From assembly GCA_029240815.1 (NCBI GenBank), contig JARDZO010000014.1:1-36589 (forward strand): a stretch of DNA of 36,589 nucleotides, read 5' to 3'. This stretch comes from Brevibacillus sp. (GTDB lineage Bacteria; Bacillota; Bacilli; Brevibacillales; Brevibacillaceae). The notes beneath the pieces were generated by a model. That model was given only the letters and a program-made list of their open reading frames with translations, had not been told where the DNA came from and made no database searches. A program made the translations under genes and the position numbers. Shown piece after piece: positions 9,100-16,864 of this stretch. Position 1 is the stretch's first letter. The number at the start of each line of letters is the position of its first letter.

Positions 9100-9564
9100 A
9101 TGAACATTCTATTAAAGCCGGTGACGAGAGAGAACTGGCTGGAGGCTCTGGCCTTGCAAGTAAAGGAAGAGCAGAAAGACTTCGTGCCGACAGTGGCGGT
9201 GTCACTCGCAAAAGTGTACATCAAGCCAGACGGGGATGGAGTCGAGTACCTGCCTTTTGCGATCTATCACGAGGACAAGATGGTCGGATTTATGATGCAT
9301 GCCTTTGTCGAACAGACGTCAGATATGTACTGGATTAACGGCTTTCTGATTGATGCTAGCCAACAGGAAAAAGGCTACGGGAAAGCTGCTCTCCGTCAGA
9401 TGATTGACTATATTACAGGTCGGTTCTCTCAATGTCAGGAAGTAAGGTTGACTGTATACCCGCACAACCATTCTGCCTTGCAGCTGTATCGGCATGTGGG
9501 ATTCATAGAAACAGGTGAGATGTATGACGGCGAGTTGGTCATGAGATTCCCTGTTGCTGCCTAG
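9100..9564 (+). CDS. GNAT-family N-acetyltransferase (polyamine acetyltransferase-like)
   Basis: 154 residues from the ATG at 9100, preceded by GGAGAGGAG; upstream in-frame codons overlap the regulator gene. The GNAT acetyl-CoA loop is QQEKGYGKAALRQM, followed by VRLTVYPHNHSALQLYRHVGF, the usual motif A and B arrangement. The N-terminal layout resembles the Bacillus BltD/PaiA-type spermine or spermidine acetyltransferases, but the substrate is not determined by what I can see. The gene follows the LuxR regulator by 28 bp and could be cotranscribed with it. Confidence 0.8.
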   Translation: MNILLKPVTRENWLEALALQVKEEQKDFVPTVAVSLAKVYIKPDGDGVEYLPFAIYHEDKMVGFMMHAFVEQTSDMYWINGFLIDASQQEKGYGKAALRQMIDYITGRFSQCQEVRLTVYPHNHSALQLYRHVGFIETGEMYDGELVMRFPVAA

Positions 9565-9584
9565 AGTAGATAAAATGAACAGCA

Positions 9585-9620
9585 AAAAGAGCCGCTTTCT
9601 CGATAGAGAGCGGCTCTTTT
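9585..9620. terminator. bidirectional rho-independent terminator
   Basis: A perfect 12-bp stem (9585-9596 with 9609-9620) has AAAA on one side and TTTT on the other. It separates the convergent acetyltransferase and VOC genes and can serve both. Confidence 0.9.
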
Positions 9621-9632
9621 ACGTGTGGGAAA

Positions 9633-10016
9633 TTATCTTTGGAAGAATTCGATCCATTCGCCTTCTGGTCCAAAAATGAAGAAATAACGGTAGCCGTTTG
9701 GCAGAGCGACGATTTCGGGATCGACGAATTGAGCTCCGAGCTTGCTGACGCGCTCGTACTCTTCTTCGAGGTTTTCTACGTTTACGGCAAAATGGTGGAC
9801 TTTTCCTTCGGAGGGAAGATTGTCGTTATAGCCATGGATGATTTCCAGCTCAGTCTCGTCCGAGTTGCCAAATCCGAGAAACGCCAGTTGGAAGATTCCG
9901 TTCGTGTGCGTGATTTTTCCTTTCAGTTCAAAGCCAACAATCGTTTGATAGAATTCGATGGCTTTCTCAAAATCTTTTACGACCATACCTACGTGGTCAA
10001 TACGCTTTTTCGCCAT
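9633..10016 (-). CDS. VOC-family (glyoxalase/dioxygenase fold) protein
   Basis: 127 residues from the ATG at 10016 (MAKKRIDHVGMVV). The reading frame extends 19 codons further upstream, but a good promoter lies inside that stretch, so the shorter start is preferred. Typical VOC features are RIDHVGMVVKDFEKAIEFYQ at the start, a central HHFAVNVENLEEE, and IFGPEGEWIEFFQ at the end, giving H, H and E as likely metal ligands. The family includes lactoylglutathione lyase, methylmalonyl-CoA epimerase and fosfomycin or bleomycin resistance proteins; the exact reaction is unknown here. Confidence 0.82.
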   Translation of the reverse strand: MAKKRIDHVGMVVKDFEKAIEFYQTIVGFELKGKITHTNGIFQLAFLGFGNSDETELEIIHGYNDNLPSEGKVHHFAVNVENLEEEYERVSKLGAQFVDPEIVALPNGYRYFFIFGPEGEWIEFFQR

Positions 10017-10058
10017 TTTGGATACGCCCCATCTCATATGAAATGATAGTCTCTTTTC

Positions 10059-10087
10059 ATTTAAGAACCCCAATTCCGAGTTGTCAA
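10059..10087 (-). promoter_or_regulatory. sigma-A type promoter for the VOC gene
   Basis: On the minus strand, TTGACA (10087-10082) is followed after 17 bp by TTAAAT (10064-10059). Transcription should begin near 10052, which excludes the longest possible start of the VOC gene at 10073. Confidence 0.6.
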
Positions 10088-10229
10088 GTGTGAATTATTA
10101 TAGGTACAAATAATCATATATCAACAGGAAACTCATGGAATTTTCAGAGTTGCAATGCTACAATCGTTTTTGTGCTTTCAGATCTTTCAGATAGAGAAGC
10201 AACAAAGCAGTAGATAGGTGGGGATCTTT

Positions 10230-12020
10230 TTGTTCAAGAAAATGACCAGCGCCCTGCTCGTCACAGCGCTGATGAGCCCATTGGCGGCATTCGCACAGTC
10301 GCCGGGGTCGACGCAGTCGCCAGTGACGACACAGGCAGCGGGACAAGCAGCGGTGAAGGCAGTGACGGCGGTTGTGCAACCAGCGGATCAAGTATTCACG
10401 AATGGTGTCGTATACACCGTGGATCGAAACCGTAATGTTGTGCAGGCTGTCGCTATTCGCGGCGACCAGATCGTCTATGTCGGCAGTGACGAGGGCGCGA
10501 AAAAGTTCATAGGCAAAACCACCAAGGTGACTGACCTGCAAGGCAAAATGCTACTGCCAGGCTTCATCGACAGCCATACGCATGCGAGCAAAACGACAGG
10601 ACTGATCTATTCCATCGACTTGTTTGACGGTGGCTCTCTGGATGAGTACGAAGAGACGATCAAAGCGTTTATCAAAGAGCGTCCGCAAGAAGAAACGCTG
10701 CAGGGACGCGGCTGGAGCAATCCGGTGGCGCCAGGGATCGGTCCGCGCAAAGAGGTTCTGGATGAAATCGATGCCAAGACGCCGATCGCTCTGACTTCCG
10801 ATGATGGACATTCCCTGTGGGTGAATTCCGCGTCGCTTGCACTTGCGGGAATTACTAAGGATACAAAGAATCCAGAAGGTGGCATCATCGAGCGCGATCC
10901 GAAAACGGGTGAACCATCAGGAACGCTGCGTGAAAAGGCGATGGACCTCGTTCTGAAAAAAATCGGCGGCTATACCGTTCAGCAGTACAAATCCGGGATA
11001 GAAGAGTATCAGCACAAGGCGGTAGAGCGCGGTGTAACAACCGTGCGTGACCCTGATATGCTGCGCTATCCAAACGTGCTGGAAGCGTATGAAGAGCTGG
11101 CCAAGGAAAACAAGCTGACCATTCGTTTCCGCAATGCTGTGACAGCCAATCCGGACAAAGGCCCTGAGCAAGTCGCAGAGTTCGTAAAGATCAGAGAGCG
11201 CGATCAATACCCGTTGTTCCAAGTAAACGCAGTGAAAATCTTTATGGACGGGGTAATCGAGGGAGCGACTGCATACCTGGAAAAACCGTATGAGCATAAA
11301 GAAACGAACGGTGAATTGATCTGGAAAATAGACAACTACAACAAGACGGCAGCTGCAGCTGATAAAGCAGGCTTCCAACTGCATGTTCATTCCATCGGGG
11401 ATGCTTCTACTCGTATCGCTCTGGATGGCATGGAATACGCAGAGAAACAAAACGGTGCACATGACGCTCGCCACTCGCTCGTGCATCTGCAGCTGGTCAA
11501 TCCACAAGACATCGAGCGCTTCAAAAAGCTCGGAGCAGTCGGTATTGTTCAACCGTTCTGGTTCATGCAGGAGGATGGCTACTACGATGAGATCGAGGTG
11601 CCGTATCTGGGACAAGAGCGTGCAGAAAAGGAGTACCCGATGAAGAGCTTTATCAATCAAGGGGTACACATCGCGTCTTCTAGCGATTACATCGTGACGC
11701 CAGAATTCAATCCACTTCATGGCATTCAGCAAGGGGTTACGCGGATTGCAGAGGGTGAAACCGACCCGAGCAAAATTGCGAATCCGGATGAGCGTGCGAC
11801 ACTGGCAGATATGATCGCGAGCTTTACCATTGATGGTGCCTACGCCAACCATGTCGAGGACATCACGGGATCGCTGGAACCGGGCAAAAAGGCAGACCTG
11901 ATCGTTTTGGATCAGAACCTGTTTGCGACGCCTGCGACCAAGATCAAAGATGTAAGGGTCCTCTTGACGATGGTAGAAGGGAAAGAAGTCTACCAGGTGC
12001 AAAAGGAAGAAAAGAAATAA
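10230..12020 (+). CDS. exported YtcJ-like metal-dependent amidohydrolase
   Basis: 596 residues from a TTG at 10230. AGGTGGGG at 10216-10223 is 6 bases upstream, which makes the earlier in-frame GTG (10218) unlikely because it lies inside that site. A signal peptide with an AFA-Q cleavage point and a Gln/Thr/Ala-rich linker of about 35 residues precede the enzyme. The amidohydrolase core starts at VFTNGVVYTVDRN and includes PGFIDSHTHAS (HxH metal motif), LHVHSIGDAS and a C-terminal GSLEPGKKADLIVLD. YtcJ-like enzymes hydrolyse amide-type bonds in small molecules; many are annotated only by family. It stands alone between terminators and the first structured repeat. Confidence 0.87.
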   Translation: MFKKMTSALLVTALMSPLAAFAQSPGSTQSPVTTQAAGQAAVKAVTAVVQPADQVFTNGVVYTVDRNRNVVQAVAIRGDQIVYVGSDEGAKKFIGKTTKVTDLQGKMLLPGFIDSHTHASKTTGLIYSIDLFDGGSLDEYEETIKAFIKERPQEETLQGRGWSNPVAPGIGPRKEVLDEIDAKTPIALTSDDGHSLWVNSASLALAGITKDTKNPEGGIIERDPKTGEPSGTLREKAMDLVLKKIGGYTVQQYKSGIEEYQHKAVERGVTTVRDPDMLRYPNVLEAYEELAKENKLTIRFRNAVTANPDKGPEQVAEFVKIRERDQYPLFQVNAVKIFMDGVIEGATAYLEKPYEHKETNGELIWKIDNYNKTAAAADKAGFQLHVHSIGDASTRIALDGMEYAEKQNGAHDARHSLVHLQLVNPQDIERFKKLGAVGIVQPFWFMQEDGYYDEIEVPYLGQERAEKEYPMKSFINQGVHIASSSDYIVTPEFNPLHGIQQGVTRIAEGETDPSKIANPDERATLADMIASFTIDGAYANHVEDITGSLEPGKKADLIVLDQNLFATPATKIKDVRVLLTMVEGKEVYQVQKEEKK

Positions 12021-12035
12021 TGAGGTAGGGAAAAT

Positions 12036-12082
12036 AGGTGTTCCGTAGTCGGTCAAACGACTTTTGGGGCACCTGTTTTTTT
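12036..12082 (+). terminator. rho-independent terminator after the amidohydrolase
   Basis: The stem 12036-12044 pairs with 12066-12074 (two G-U pairs) around an inner AGTCG/CGACT hairpin, followed by a run of seven T. Confidence 0.85.
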
Positions 12083-12164
12083 GTTCTGCTAACGGAATGT
12101 ATAAAATTTGAGGAGCCATTTATTTCATCAAAAGAATAAAAAAGGTATGGTGATAGCAACATAG

Positions 12165-12810
12165 TTGAGGTGGGAGAAGCAGGTTTCCGATCTGCGCTCC
12201 GGTCTTTACCCACCGAACACAAGCTATCGCTCGCGTTCGGCGGGGCCCCGTTTACACCCTGCGCAGAAGATTAGACTGTCCGCTCCACAACGATTCACGG
12301 GGAAGCGGTAAAGTTGTAGCCGCTCCGTAGGGAATACAGAGGTACCGCTTCTGGATCCCGTGAATTCGTTGTTCCGCTGAGCTGGGTTCCGGAGTCGCTC
12401 CGCCTGGAAACCTGCTTCTCCTGCGAGCCTTTGTGGTTTCAAGCTGCCTGTTTTTTGCCGATATTCAAGGGGGAAAAAGCTTATTCTCCCAATTGCTTGC
12501 GCTCTGAAGGTATTGTCACATTTAGGATTGTTCTCGAGAAAAACTCCGTGGAAGGCCCCATAGAAGTCAATTGGATGAGTCAAGGCTGGCCGAGGAAAAA
12601 GGTGAAATAAGCGGAAGATCTTAGGAACACCAACTAAGGCGCAATGGAAAAAACGAAACATGTTTTTAAGCGTGCACCTCTGAGAAGCATCCTGAGACGG
12701 CTGCTTTGGACGCGGTTTCGTTTTTTACATGGAGCTGGACAGGGATGCCCTCCAGTAGGTGTTCCTACGAAGCTGGAGTGTTTTCTCCTTTTTCCGCTCC
12801 GCCACCACAG
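12165..12810 (+). repeat. large structured intergenic repeat, copy A (two hairpin domains)
   Basis: This non-coding element fills most of the gap between the amidohydrolase terminator and the desaturase promoter. Domain 1: a perfect 16-bp inverted repeat (12173-12188 with 12406-12421, GGAGAAGCAGGTTTCC) encloses a helix of 15 bp with one bulge (12287-12301 with 12357-12372) and a 9-bp helix (12302-12310 with 12343-12351). Domain 2: 12594-12607 with 12782-12795, 12622-12631 with 12758-12767 (perfect 10 bp), and 12648-12659 with 12715-12726 (perfect 12 bp). Copy B at 15974 is highly similar along both domains; copy C is diverged. Open frames here (for example 12644-12967) are not conserved between copies. 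It could be a structured RNA, a palindromic mobile element without a transposase, or both. Confidence 0.85.
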
Positions 12811-12893
12811 TCTGATCGACCGCAAAACCAAAGGACGGGGCCCTCCAGATAATTCCCTTACTGGAAAATTCAATGGAGAAACCGCTTACACCC

Positions 12894-12959
12894 ATGACAT
12901 TTGTCATACCCGCGACTTGACGTTTATGACTACAGCAAAAAGTCTGTATTTTCTACAAT
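12894..12959 (+). promoter_or_regulatory. des promoter with candidate DesR sites
   Basis: TACAAT at 12954-12959 is a good -10 with no recognisable -35 at 17 bp (TACAGC), as expected for an activated promoter. Upstream lie a dyad ATGACATTTGTCAT (12894-12907) and a related site TGACGTTTATGA (12918-12929). The shared 12-mer starts 23 bp apart with 9 of 12 bases identical. In Bacillus, phosphorylated DesR binds in tandem upstream of des; assigning these sites to DesR is inference. Confidence 0.6.
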
Positions 12960-13036
12960 ATAAGTGAAAAGCATAAAGCGTGTGACTCCTGTCTGACAGG
13001 CGTCCTGCGCACGTGTCAGATCGAGGAGGATATGTG

Positions 13037-14092
13037 ATGCACCAATCCAACATTGCTCATTTGAAGAAAGAGATTGCTCCCTTTGAAAAAACGGATACGA
13101 GAGCAAGTATCCGCCAACTGATTAACACGATCGGACCGCTTTTGCTGCTCTGGTATGCAGCGTATCTCTGCTTGTCTGTATCGTATTGGCTCACCCTTCC
13201 TTTGACTATTGTCGCTGCCGGATTTACAGTCCGCACGTTTATTATTTTTCATGATTGCTGCCATCAATCGTTTTTTAATAGCCGCCTGGCCAATGACATT
13301 CTCGGCATTATTACTGGTGTCTTTACACTTTGTCCGTATGAGCAGTGGAAAAACAGTCACTCCATCCATCACGCAACGAGCAGTAACCTCGATAAACGAG
13401 GGGTTGGCGACATTTGGATGATGACGGTCGAAGAATATACTTCCGCATCGGTGTGGACACGCTTCGCCTATCGAATTTACCGTCACCCGATCGTTTTGTT
13501 CATATTCGGTCCTACTTTTGTATTTGTATTTCAATACCGTTTCAACCGCAAAGCTGCTAGACGCAAAGAGCGTCTGAACACGTATCTGACGAATGGCTTG
13601 ATCGTAGGTCTGTATGCGCTTATGATTTGGGCGGTTGGCTGGCAAGCGTTTCTGATGATCCAAGGCCCTATCTTTTTCGTATCCGGTCTTCTCGGTGTCT
13701 GGTTGTTTTATGTCCAACACACGTTTGAGGATTCCTACTTTGAAGAGGAAGCCGAGTGGAGCTACGTAAAGGCTGCTGTCGAAGGAAGCTCCTACTACAA
13801 GCTGCCGAAAGTACTGCAATGGATTACAGGCAACATCGGATTCCATCACGTGCATCATCTGAGCCCAAAGGTTCCCAACTATCATCTGGAGCGAGCGCAT
13901 AACGAAACCAAGCCACTCCAGCAGGCAACTACGATCACACTGGCATCGAGCTTGAAGTCGCTGAGCTTCCGCCTGTGGGACGAGGAGAATAAAAGATTCG
14001 TCGGTTTTCAGGATATTGGCCGTCCAGCAGTTGCAGCTGATGCGTTGACTGACTCCATTCCGGTGCCAAGGGCGAGTTTGGAAGGAAAATAA
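13037..14092 (+). CDS. des: membrane fatty-acid desaturase (acyl-lipid desaturase, Des)
   Basis: 351 residues from the ATG at 13037, with GAGGAGGA ending 6 bases upstream; eight further in-frame codons upstream are rejected. Three histidine boxes are present: HDCCHQ (72-76), HSIHH (108-112) and HHVHH (270-274). Several hydrophobic segments lie at about 30-70, 150-165, 183-228. The family uses a di-iron centre, O2 and reduced electron carriers to put a double bond into acyl chains of membrane lipids. It is followed by DesK and DesR homologues, exactly as in Bacillus, where the enzyme is induced on cooling to restore membrane fluidity. The regiochemistry (delta-5 in B. subtilis) is not proven by sequence. 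Confidence 0.93.
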   Translation: MHQSNIAHLKKEIAPFEKTDTRASIRQLINTIGPLLLLWYAAYLCLSVSYWLTLPLTIVAAGFTVRTFIIFHDCCHQSFFNSRLANDILGIITGVFTLCPYEQWKNSHSIHHATSSNLDKRGVGDIWMMTVEEYTSASVWTRFAYRIYRHPIVLFIFGPTFVFVFQYRFNRKAARRKERLNTYLTNGLIVGLYALMIWAVGWQAFLMIQGPIFFVSGLLGVWLFYVQHTFEDSYFEEEAEWSYVKAAVEGSSYYKLPKVLQWITGNIGFHHVHHLSPKVPNYHLERAHNETKPLQQATTITLASSLKSLSFRLWDEENKRFVGFQDIGRPAVAADALTDSIPVPRASLEGK

Positions 14093-14155
14093 CCCTGCAT
14101 AACCTTTTCGTTTCGGATACACTTAGCATAAGTGGCAAGAAAAAGGTGGGCAACT

Positions 14156-15295
14156 ATGCAGAAGTGGTATCAAATTCTTCATAAAAATACAGGCCTCAGC
14201 CCGTATGTCTGGGTGGTCTTTTACATCCTCCCGTTTTACTTTATCTTCCGGTCCTCCTCCACGTACGAAGTGGTGATCGGGATCGTGATGATCTTGATGT
14301 TTTTTATCTGCTACGTGCTCTCCTTTTTGTCCAAAGGATGGGCCGTCTATTTTTGGACGAGTTTGCAAATCATTATATCGATTGCGATGACCGTCCTGTT
14401 CGGCTATGTCTACTTCTCGCTATTCCTGGCGTTCTTTATCGGACATATTCAAAATAAGATCGGATTCTTTATCCTGTATACGGTCCATCTGATCAGTACG
14501 GTGGTCACGATCTATCTCAGCTTCCTATCGAAAAATACAGAGTTTTTTAATCAGCTGCCATTCGTCCTCGTCAGTCTCGTTGCCGTGATTCTGCTTCCTG
14601 TCACGACGTACAACTGGAACAAGGGGGAGAAGCTGCAGGGACAGCTGGAGGATGCGAATAAAAAGATTTCCGAGCTGGTCAAGCTTGAGGAGCGTCAGCG
14701 AATCGCCCGTGACTTGCATGATACGTTGGGACAAAAGCTCTCTTTGATCGGGCTAAAGAGTGACCTGGCCTCCAAATTGATCAACAAATATCCGGGTCGG
14801 GCTCAAACGGAGCTGGAAGAAATCCGTCAGACTGCGAGGATCGCTCTCAAGGAAGTGCGGGAAATGGTCACCCAGATGCGAGGGACGCGGCTGGAGGATG
14901 AGCTGTTTCGGGTCAAGCAGATCACCAAAGCAGCAGAGATCGACTTCGTCCTCGAAGGAGACCCCAACCTGCAAAATACGTCGCTGATGACGGAGAACGT
15001 ACTCAGCATGTGCTTAAAGGAAGCGGTCACGAATGTGGTAAAGCACAGTGGAGCGACTACCTGCTCTGTTGTGATAGAACCTTCACGCACCGATCTGCTG
15101 CTAAAAGTCAGGGATGACGGAATCGGCATGGCAGCGGAATGCGCGTACATCCGTGGCAATGGACTGCGGGGCATGAGGGAAAGACTCGAATTTGTAAACG
15201 GAAGCATGGATATCGAATCAGCAAAAAGCGGAACAACGGTCGTGATCAAGGTGCCAAACGTCTTCAAACAACCGGAAAAGGAGGCGGGGGTATGA
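14156..15295 (+). CDS. desK: membrane thermosensor histidine kinase DesK
   Basis: 379 residues from the ATG at 14156, with AAGGTGGG just upstream. Hydrophobic transmembrane segments fill about residues 12-150; they start with HKNTGLSPYVW, close to the N-terminal lysine/asparagine 'buoy' region of B. subtilis DesK. A coiled-coil-like linker (QLEDANKKISELVKLEERQR) precedes the HisKA_3 site RDLHDTLGQKLSLIGLKSDL with phospho-acceptor His188, the same number as in the Bacillus protein. The HATPase region has NVVKHS, DDGIGM and GNGLRGMRERLEF. It senses membrane order and controls DesR phosphorylation. The stop overlaps the desR start (ATGA). Confidence 0.95.
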   Translation: MQKWYQILHKNTGLSPYVWVVFYILPFYFIFRSSSTYEVVIGIVMILMFFICYVLSFLSKGWAVYFWTSLQIIISIAMTVLFGYVYFSLFLAFFIGHIQNKIGFFILYTVHLISTVVTIYLSFLSKNTEFFNQLPFVLVSLVAVILLPVTTYNWNKGEKLQGQLEDANKKISELVKLEERQRIARDLHDTLGQKLSLIGLKSDLASKLINKYPGRAQTELEEIRQTARIALKEVREMVTQMRGTRLEDELFRVKQITKAAEIDFVLEGDPNLQNTSLMTENVLSMCLKEAVTNVVKHSGATTCSVVIEPSRTDLLLKVRDDGIGMAAECAYIRGNGLRGMRERLEFVNGSMDIESAKSGTTVVIKVPNVFKQPEKEAGV

Positions 15296-15891
15296 TTCGA
15301 ATTGTCATTGCCGAGGACCAGCGGATGCTGCTAGGTGCTCTGGCATCCCTGCTCGATTTGGAAGAGGATATGAAGGTCGTCGGTCGGGCGAGCAACGGGG
15401 AAGATGCTGTAAAGCTCGTCCATCTGCATCAGCCGGACATTTGCATCATGGATATCGAGATGCCGGTCAAAAGCGGGTTGGATGCCGCCGAGGAATTAAA
15501 AGGCTGCGGCTGCAAGGTGATGATCCTCACGACGTTTGCCCGCCCCGGCTATTTTGAGCGGGCGCTGAAAGCGGGAGCAAACGGTTATTTGCTCAAAGAC
15601 AGTCCCAGCGAGGAGCTGGCTAGCTCGATTCGCAGCATCATGGCGGGCCGGCGTATTTACGCGGCAGAGCTGGTGGACGAAGCCTACGGACAGGAAAATC
15701 CTTTGACCGAGCGGGAGAAGGAAGTGCTGGAGCTGATCGCCGACGGTAAAAACACCAAGGAAATCGCCAGCCAGCTGTTCCTCACGACAGGAACCGTCCG
15801 CAACTACATCTCCGTGATTCTCGACAAGCTCGGGGTCAGCAACCGCATTGAGGCGATTACGCATTTCAAGGAAAAAGGCTGGTTCAAATAA
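15292..15891 (+). CDS. desR: NarL-family response regulator DesR
   Basis: 199 residues; the ATG overlaps the desK stop by four bases, so translation is coupled. The receiver domain has acidic residues E8 and D9, phospho-acceptor Asp54 (CIMDIEMP), a conserved Thr (LTTFA) and Lys (LLKDSP). The C-terminal LuxR helix-turn-helix is LTEREKEVLELIADGKNTK and GTVRNYISVILDKLGVSNR. It should activate des, probably through the sites at 12894-12929. An in-frame extension back to 15139 lies inside desK and is rejected. Confidence 0.94.
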   Translation: MIRIVIAEDQRMLLGALASLLDLEEDMKVVGRASNGEDAVKLVHLHQPDICIMDIEMPVKSGLDAAEELKGCGCKVMILTTFARPGYFERALKAGANGYLLKDSPSEELASSIRSIMAGRRIYAAELVDEAYGQENPLTEREKEVLELIADGKNTKEIASQLFLTTGTVRNYISVILDKLGVSNRIEAITHFKEKGWFK

Positions 15892-15904
15892 ATACTCCAG
15901 TGAG

Positions 15905-15940
15905 CAGCGATTAGCCGTACAGAGGCTAGTCGCTGTTTTA
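15905..15940 (+). terminator. rho-independent terminator after desR
   Basis: A 12-bp stem (15905-15916 with 15924-15935, one G-U pair) with a 7-base loop is followed by TTTTATTTT. Confidence 0.88.
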
Positions 15941-15973
15941 TTTTACAGATAGGAATTTATAGGTCTTTGTGTG

Positions 15974-16675
15974 CTGTGGTGGGGAGAAGCAGGTTTCCGA
16001 TCTGCGCTCCAGCCTACACCCCACATAGGGAGTATAGACTGTCCGCTCCACAACGATTCACGGGGAAGCGGTAAAGGAGTAGCCGCTCCGCAGGGAATAC
16101 AGAGGTACCGCTTCTGGATCCCGCGAATTCGTTGTTCCGCTATGCTGGGTTCCGGAGTCGCTCCGCCTGGAAACCTGCTTCTCCTGCAAGCTGTTGTGGT
16201 TTCTAGCTACCAAGTGTTACGAGGTTCAAGAGAGAAAAAGCTTAATTGTCCAATCGTTGCACTTCGAAGGGCATGGGTGAAACATGAGAAGAAATGAAGT
16301 CGGCAAATATGTCTGTTCGATGTGTCACGGGAGAGATTGAATAAGGAGAACCAAGCTTTCATTCTTCAAAGGCATTATCCCATGTAGGGTTTTTCTCAAA
16401 AAAACTCCTTGGAAAACTACCAAGAAAAGGAAAGTAGGAGAACCAAAGCTGGCCGAGGAAAAAGGGGAAATACGCGAAAGATCTTAGGAACACCAACCAA
16501 GGAGAAATGGAAAAAACGAAACACGGTTCTAAGCGTCCACCTTCTGATAAGCTCCCAGAGACATGCTGCTTTGGACGCGGTTTCGTTTTTTACATGAAGC
16601 CGGGCAGGGATGACCCCCAGCAGGTGTTCCTATGAAGCTGGAGCGTTTTCCCCTTTTTCCTCTCCTCCACTACAG
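15974..16675 (+). repeat. large structured intergenic repeat, copy B (most complete)
   Basis: The ends CTGTGGTGG (15974-15982) and CCACTACAG (16667-16675) pair over 9 bp, with one G-U. Domain 1: a perfect 16-bp inverted repeat (15983-15998 with 16169-16184), then 16050-16064 with 16120-16135 (one bulge, one mismatch) and 16065-16073 with 16106-16114. Domain 2: perfect 16 bp (16455-16470 with 16647-16662), 10 bp (16485-16494 with 16623-16632), 12 bp (16511-16522 with 16580-16591) and 7 bp (16533-16539 with 16572-16578). Relative to copy A, the linker between domains carries roughly 100 extra bases around 16270-16370. It lies between the desR terminator and the DeoR promoter, and no conserved reading frame is seen. 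Confidence 0.87.
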
Positions 16676-16748
16676 TCTGATCGAGTGGAAAAAGGACCCC
16701 GGTGTATTCCCTTGTTTTTCCAGTGCCAAGCCTTGCAATCCTTTCTAT

Positions 16749-16839
16749 GATCAAATATGATCGAAGTAATATTTCGAAATGATCAATTTCTGATTATTTG
16801 TGATTTTTAATTGATCGAATATGATCATTCATGTATTAT
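16749..16839 (+). promoter_or_regulatory. promoter and candidate DeoR operators of the sgc-like operon
   Basis: TTGATC (16811-16816), a 17-bp spacer and TATTAT (16834-16839) form a sigma-A promoter. The 14-mer GATCRAATATGATC occurs twice, at 16749-16762 and overlapping the promoter at 16813-16826, 64 bp apart, with related GATC/TTCGAA half-sites between. This arrangement fits autorepression, with looping, by the adjacent DeoR protein. Confidence 0.6.
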
Positions 16840-16864
16840 TTCATTCAAGAGGAGATCGATAAGT

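Noticed and set aside
10917..12119. A 400-codon minus-strand frame
   Set aside because: It is antisense to the amidohydrolase and runs through its terminator; a by-product of codon bias.
12301..12360. T-box-like sequence GGTACCGC in repeat copies A and B
   Set aside because: Copy C lacks it, no amino-acid or tRNA-synthetase gene follows, and the bases are used in the GAAGCGGTA/TACCGCTTC helix.
12224..12661. A 145-codon minus-strand frame across repeat copy A
   Set aside because: The frame is not kept in copies B or C, the composition is unlike a protein, and it covers the palindromic arms.
12644..12967. A 107-codon plus-strand frame inside repeat copy A
   Set aside because: In copy B the equivalent ATG frame diverges and stops after about 42 codons. 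Bases change to keep pairing rather than protein sequence.
13016..14122. A 368-codon minus-strand frame
   Set aside because: It is antisense to the desaturase with its three histidine boxes, and has no ribosome site or known motif.
12165..16675. Composite transposon carrying the des operon
   Set aside because: No transposase gene, and no target-site duplication could be identified at the repeat ends; only direct repeats are seen.
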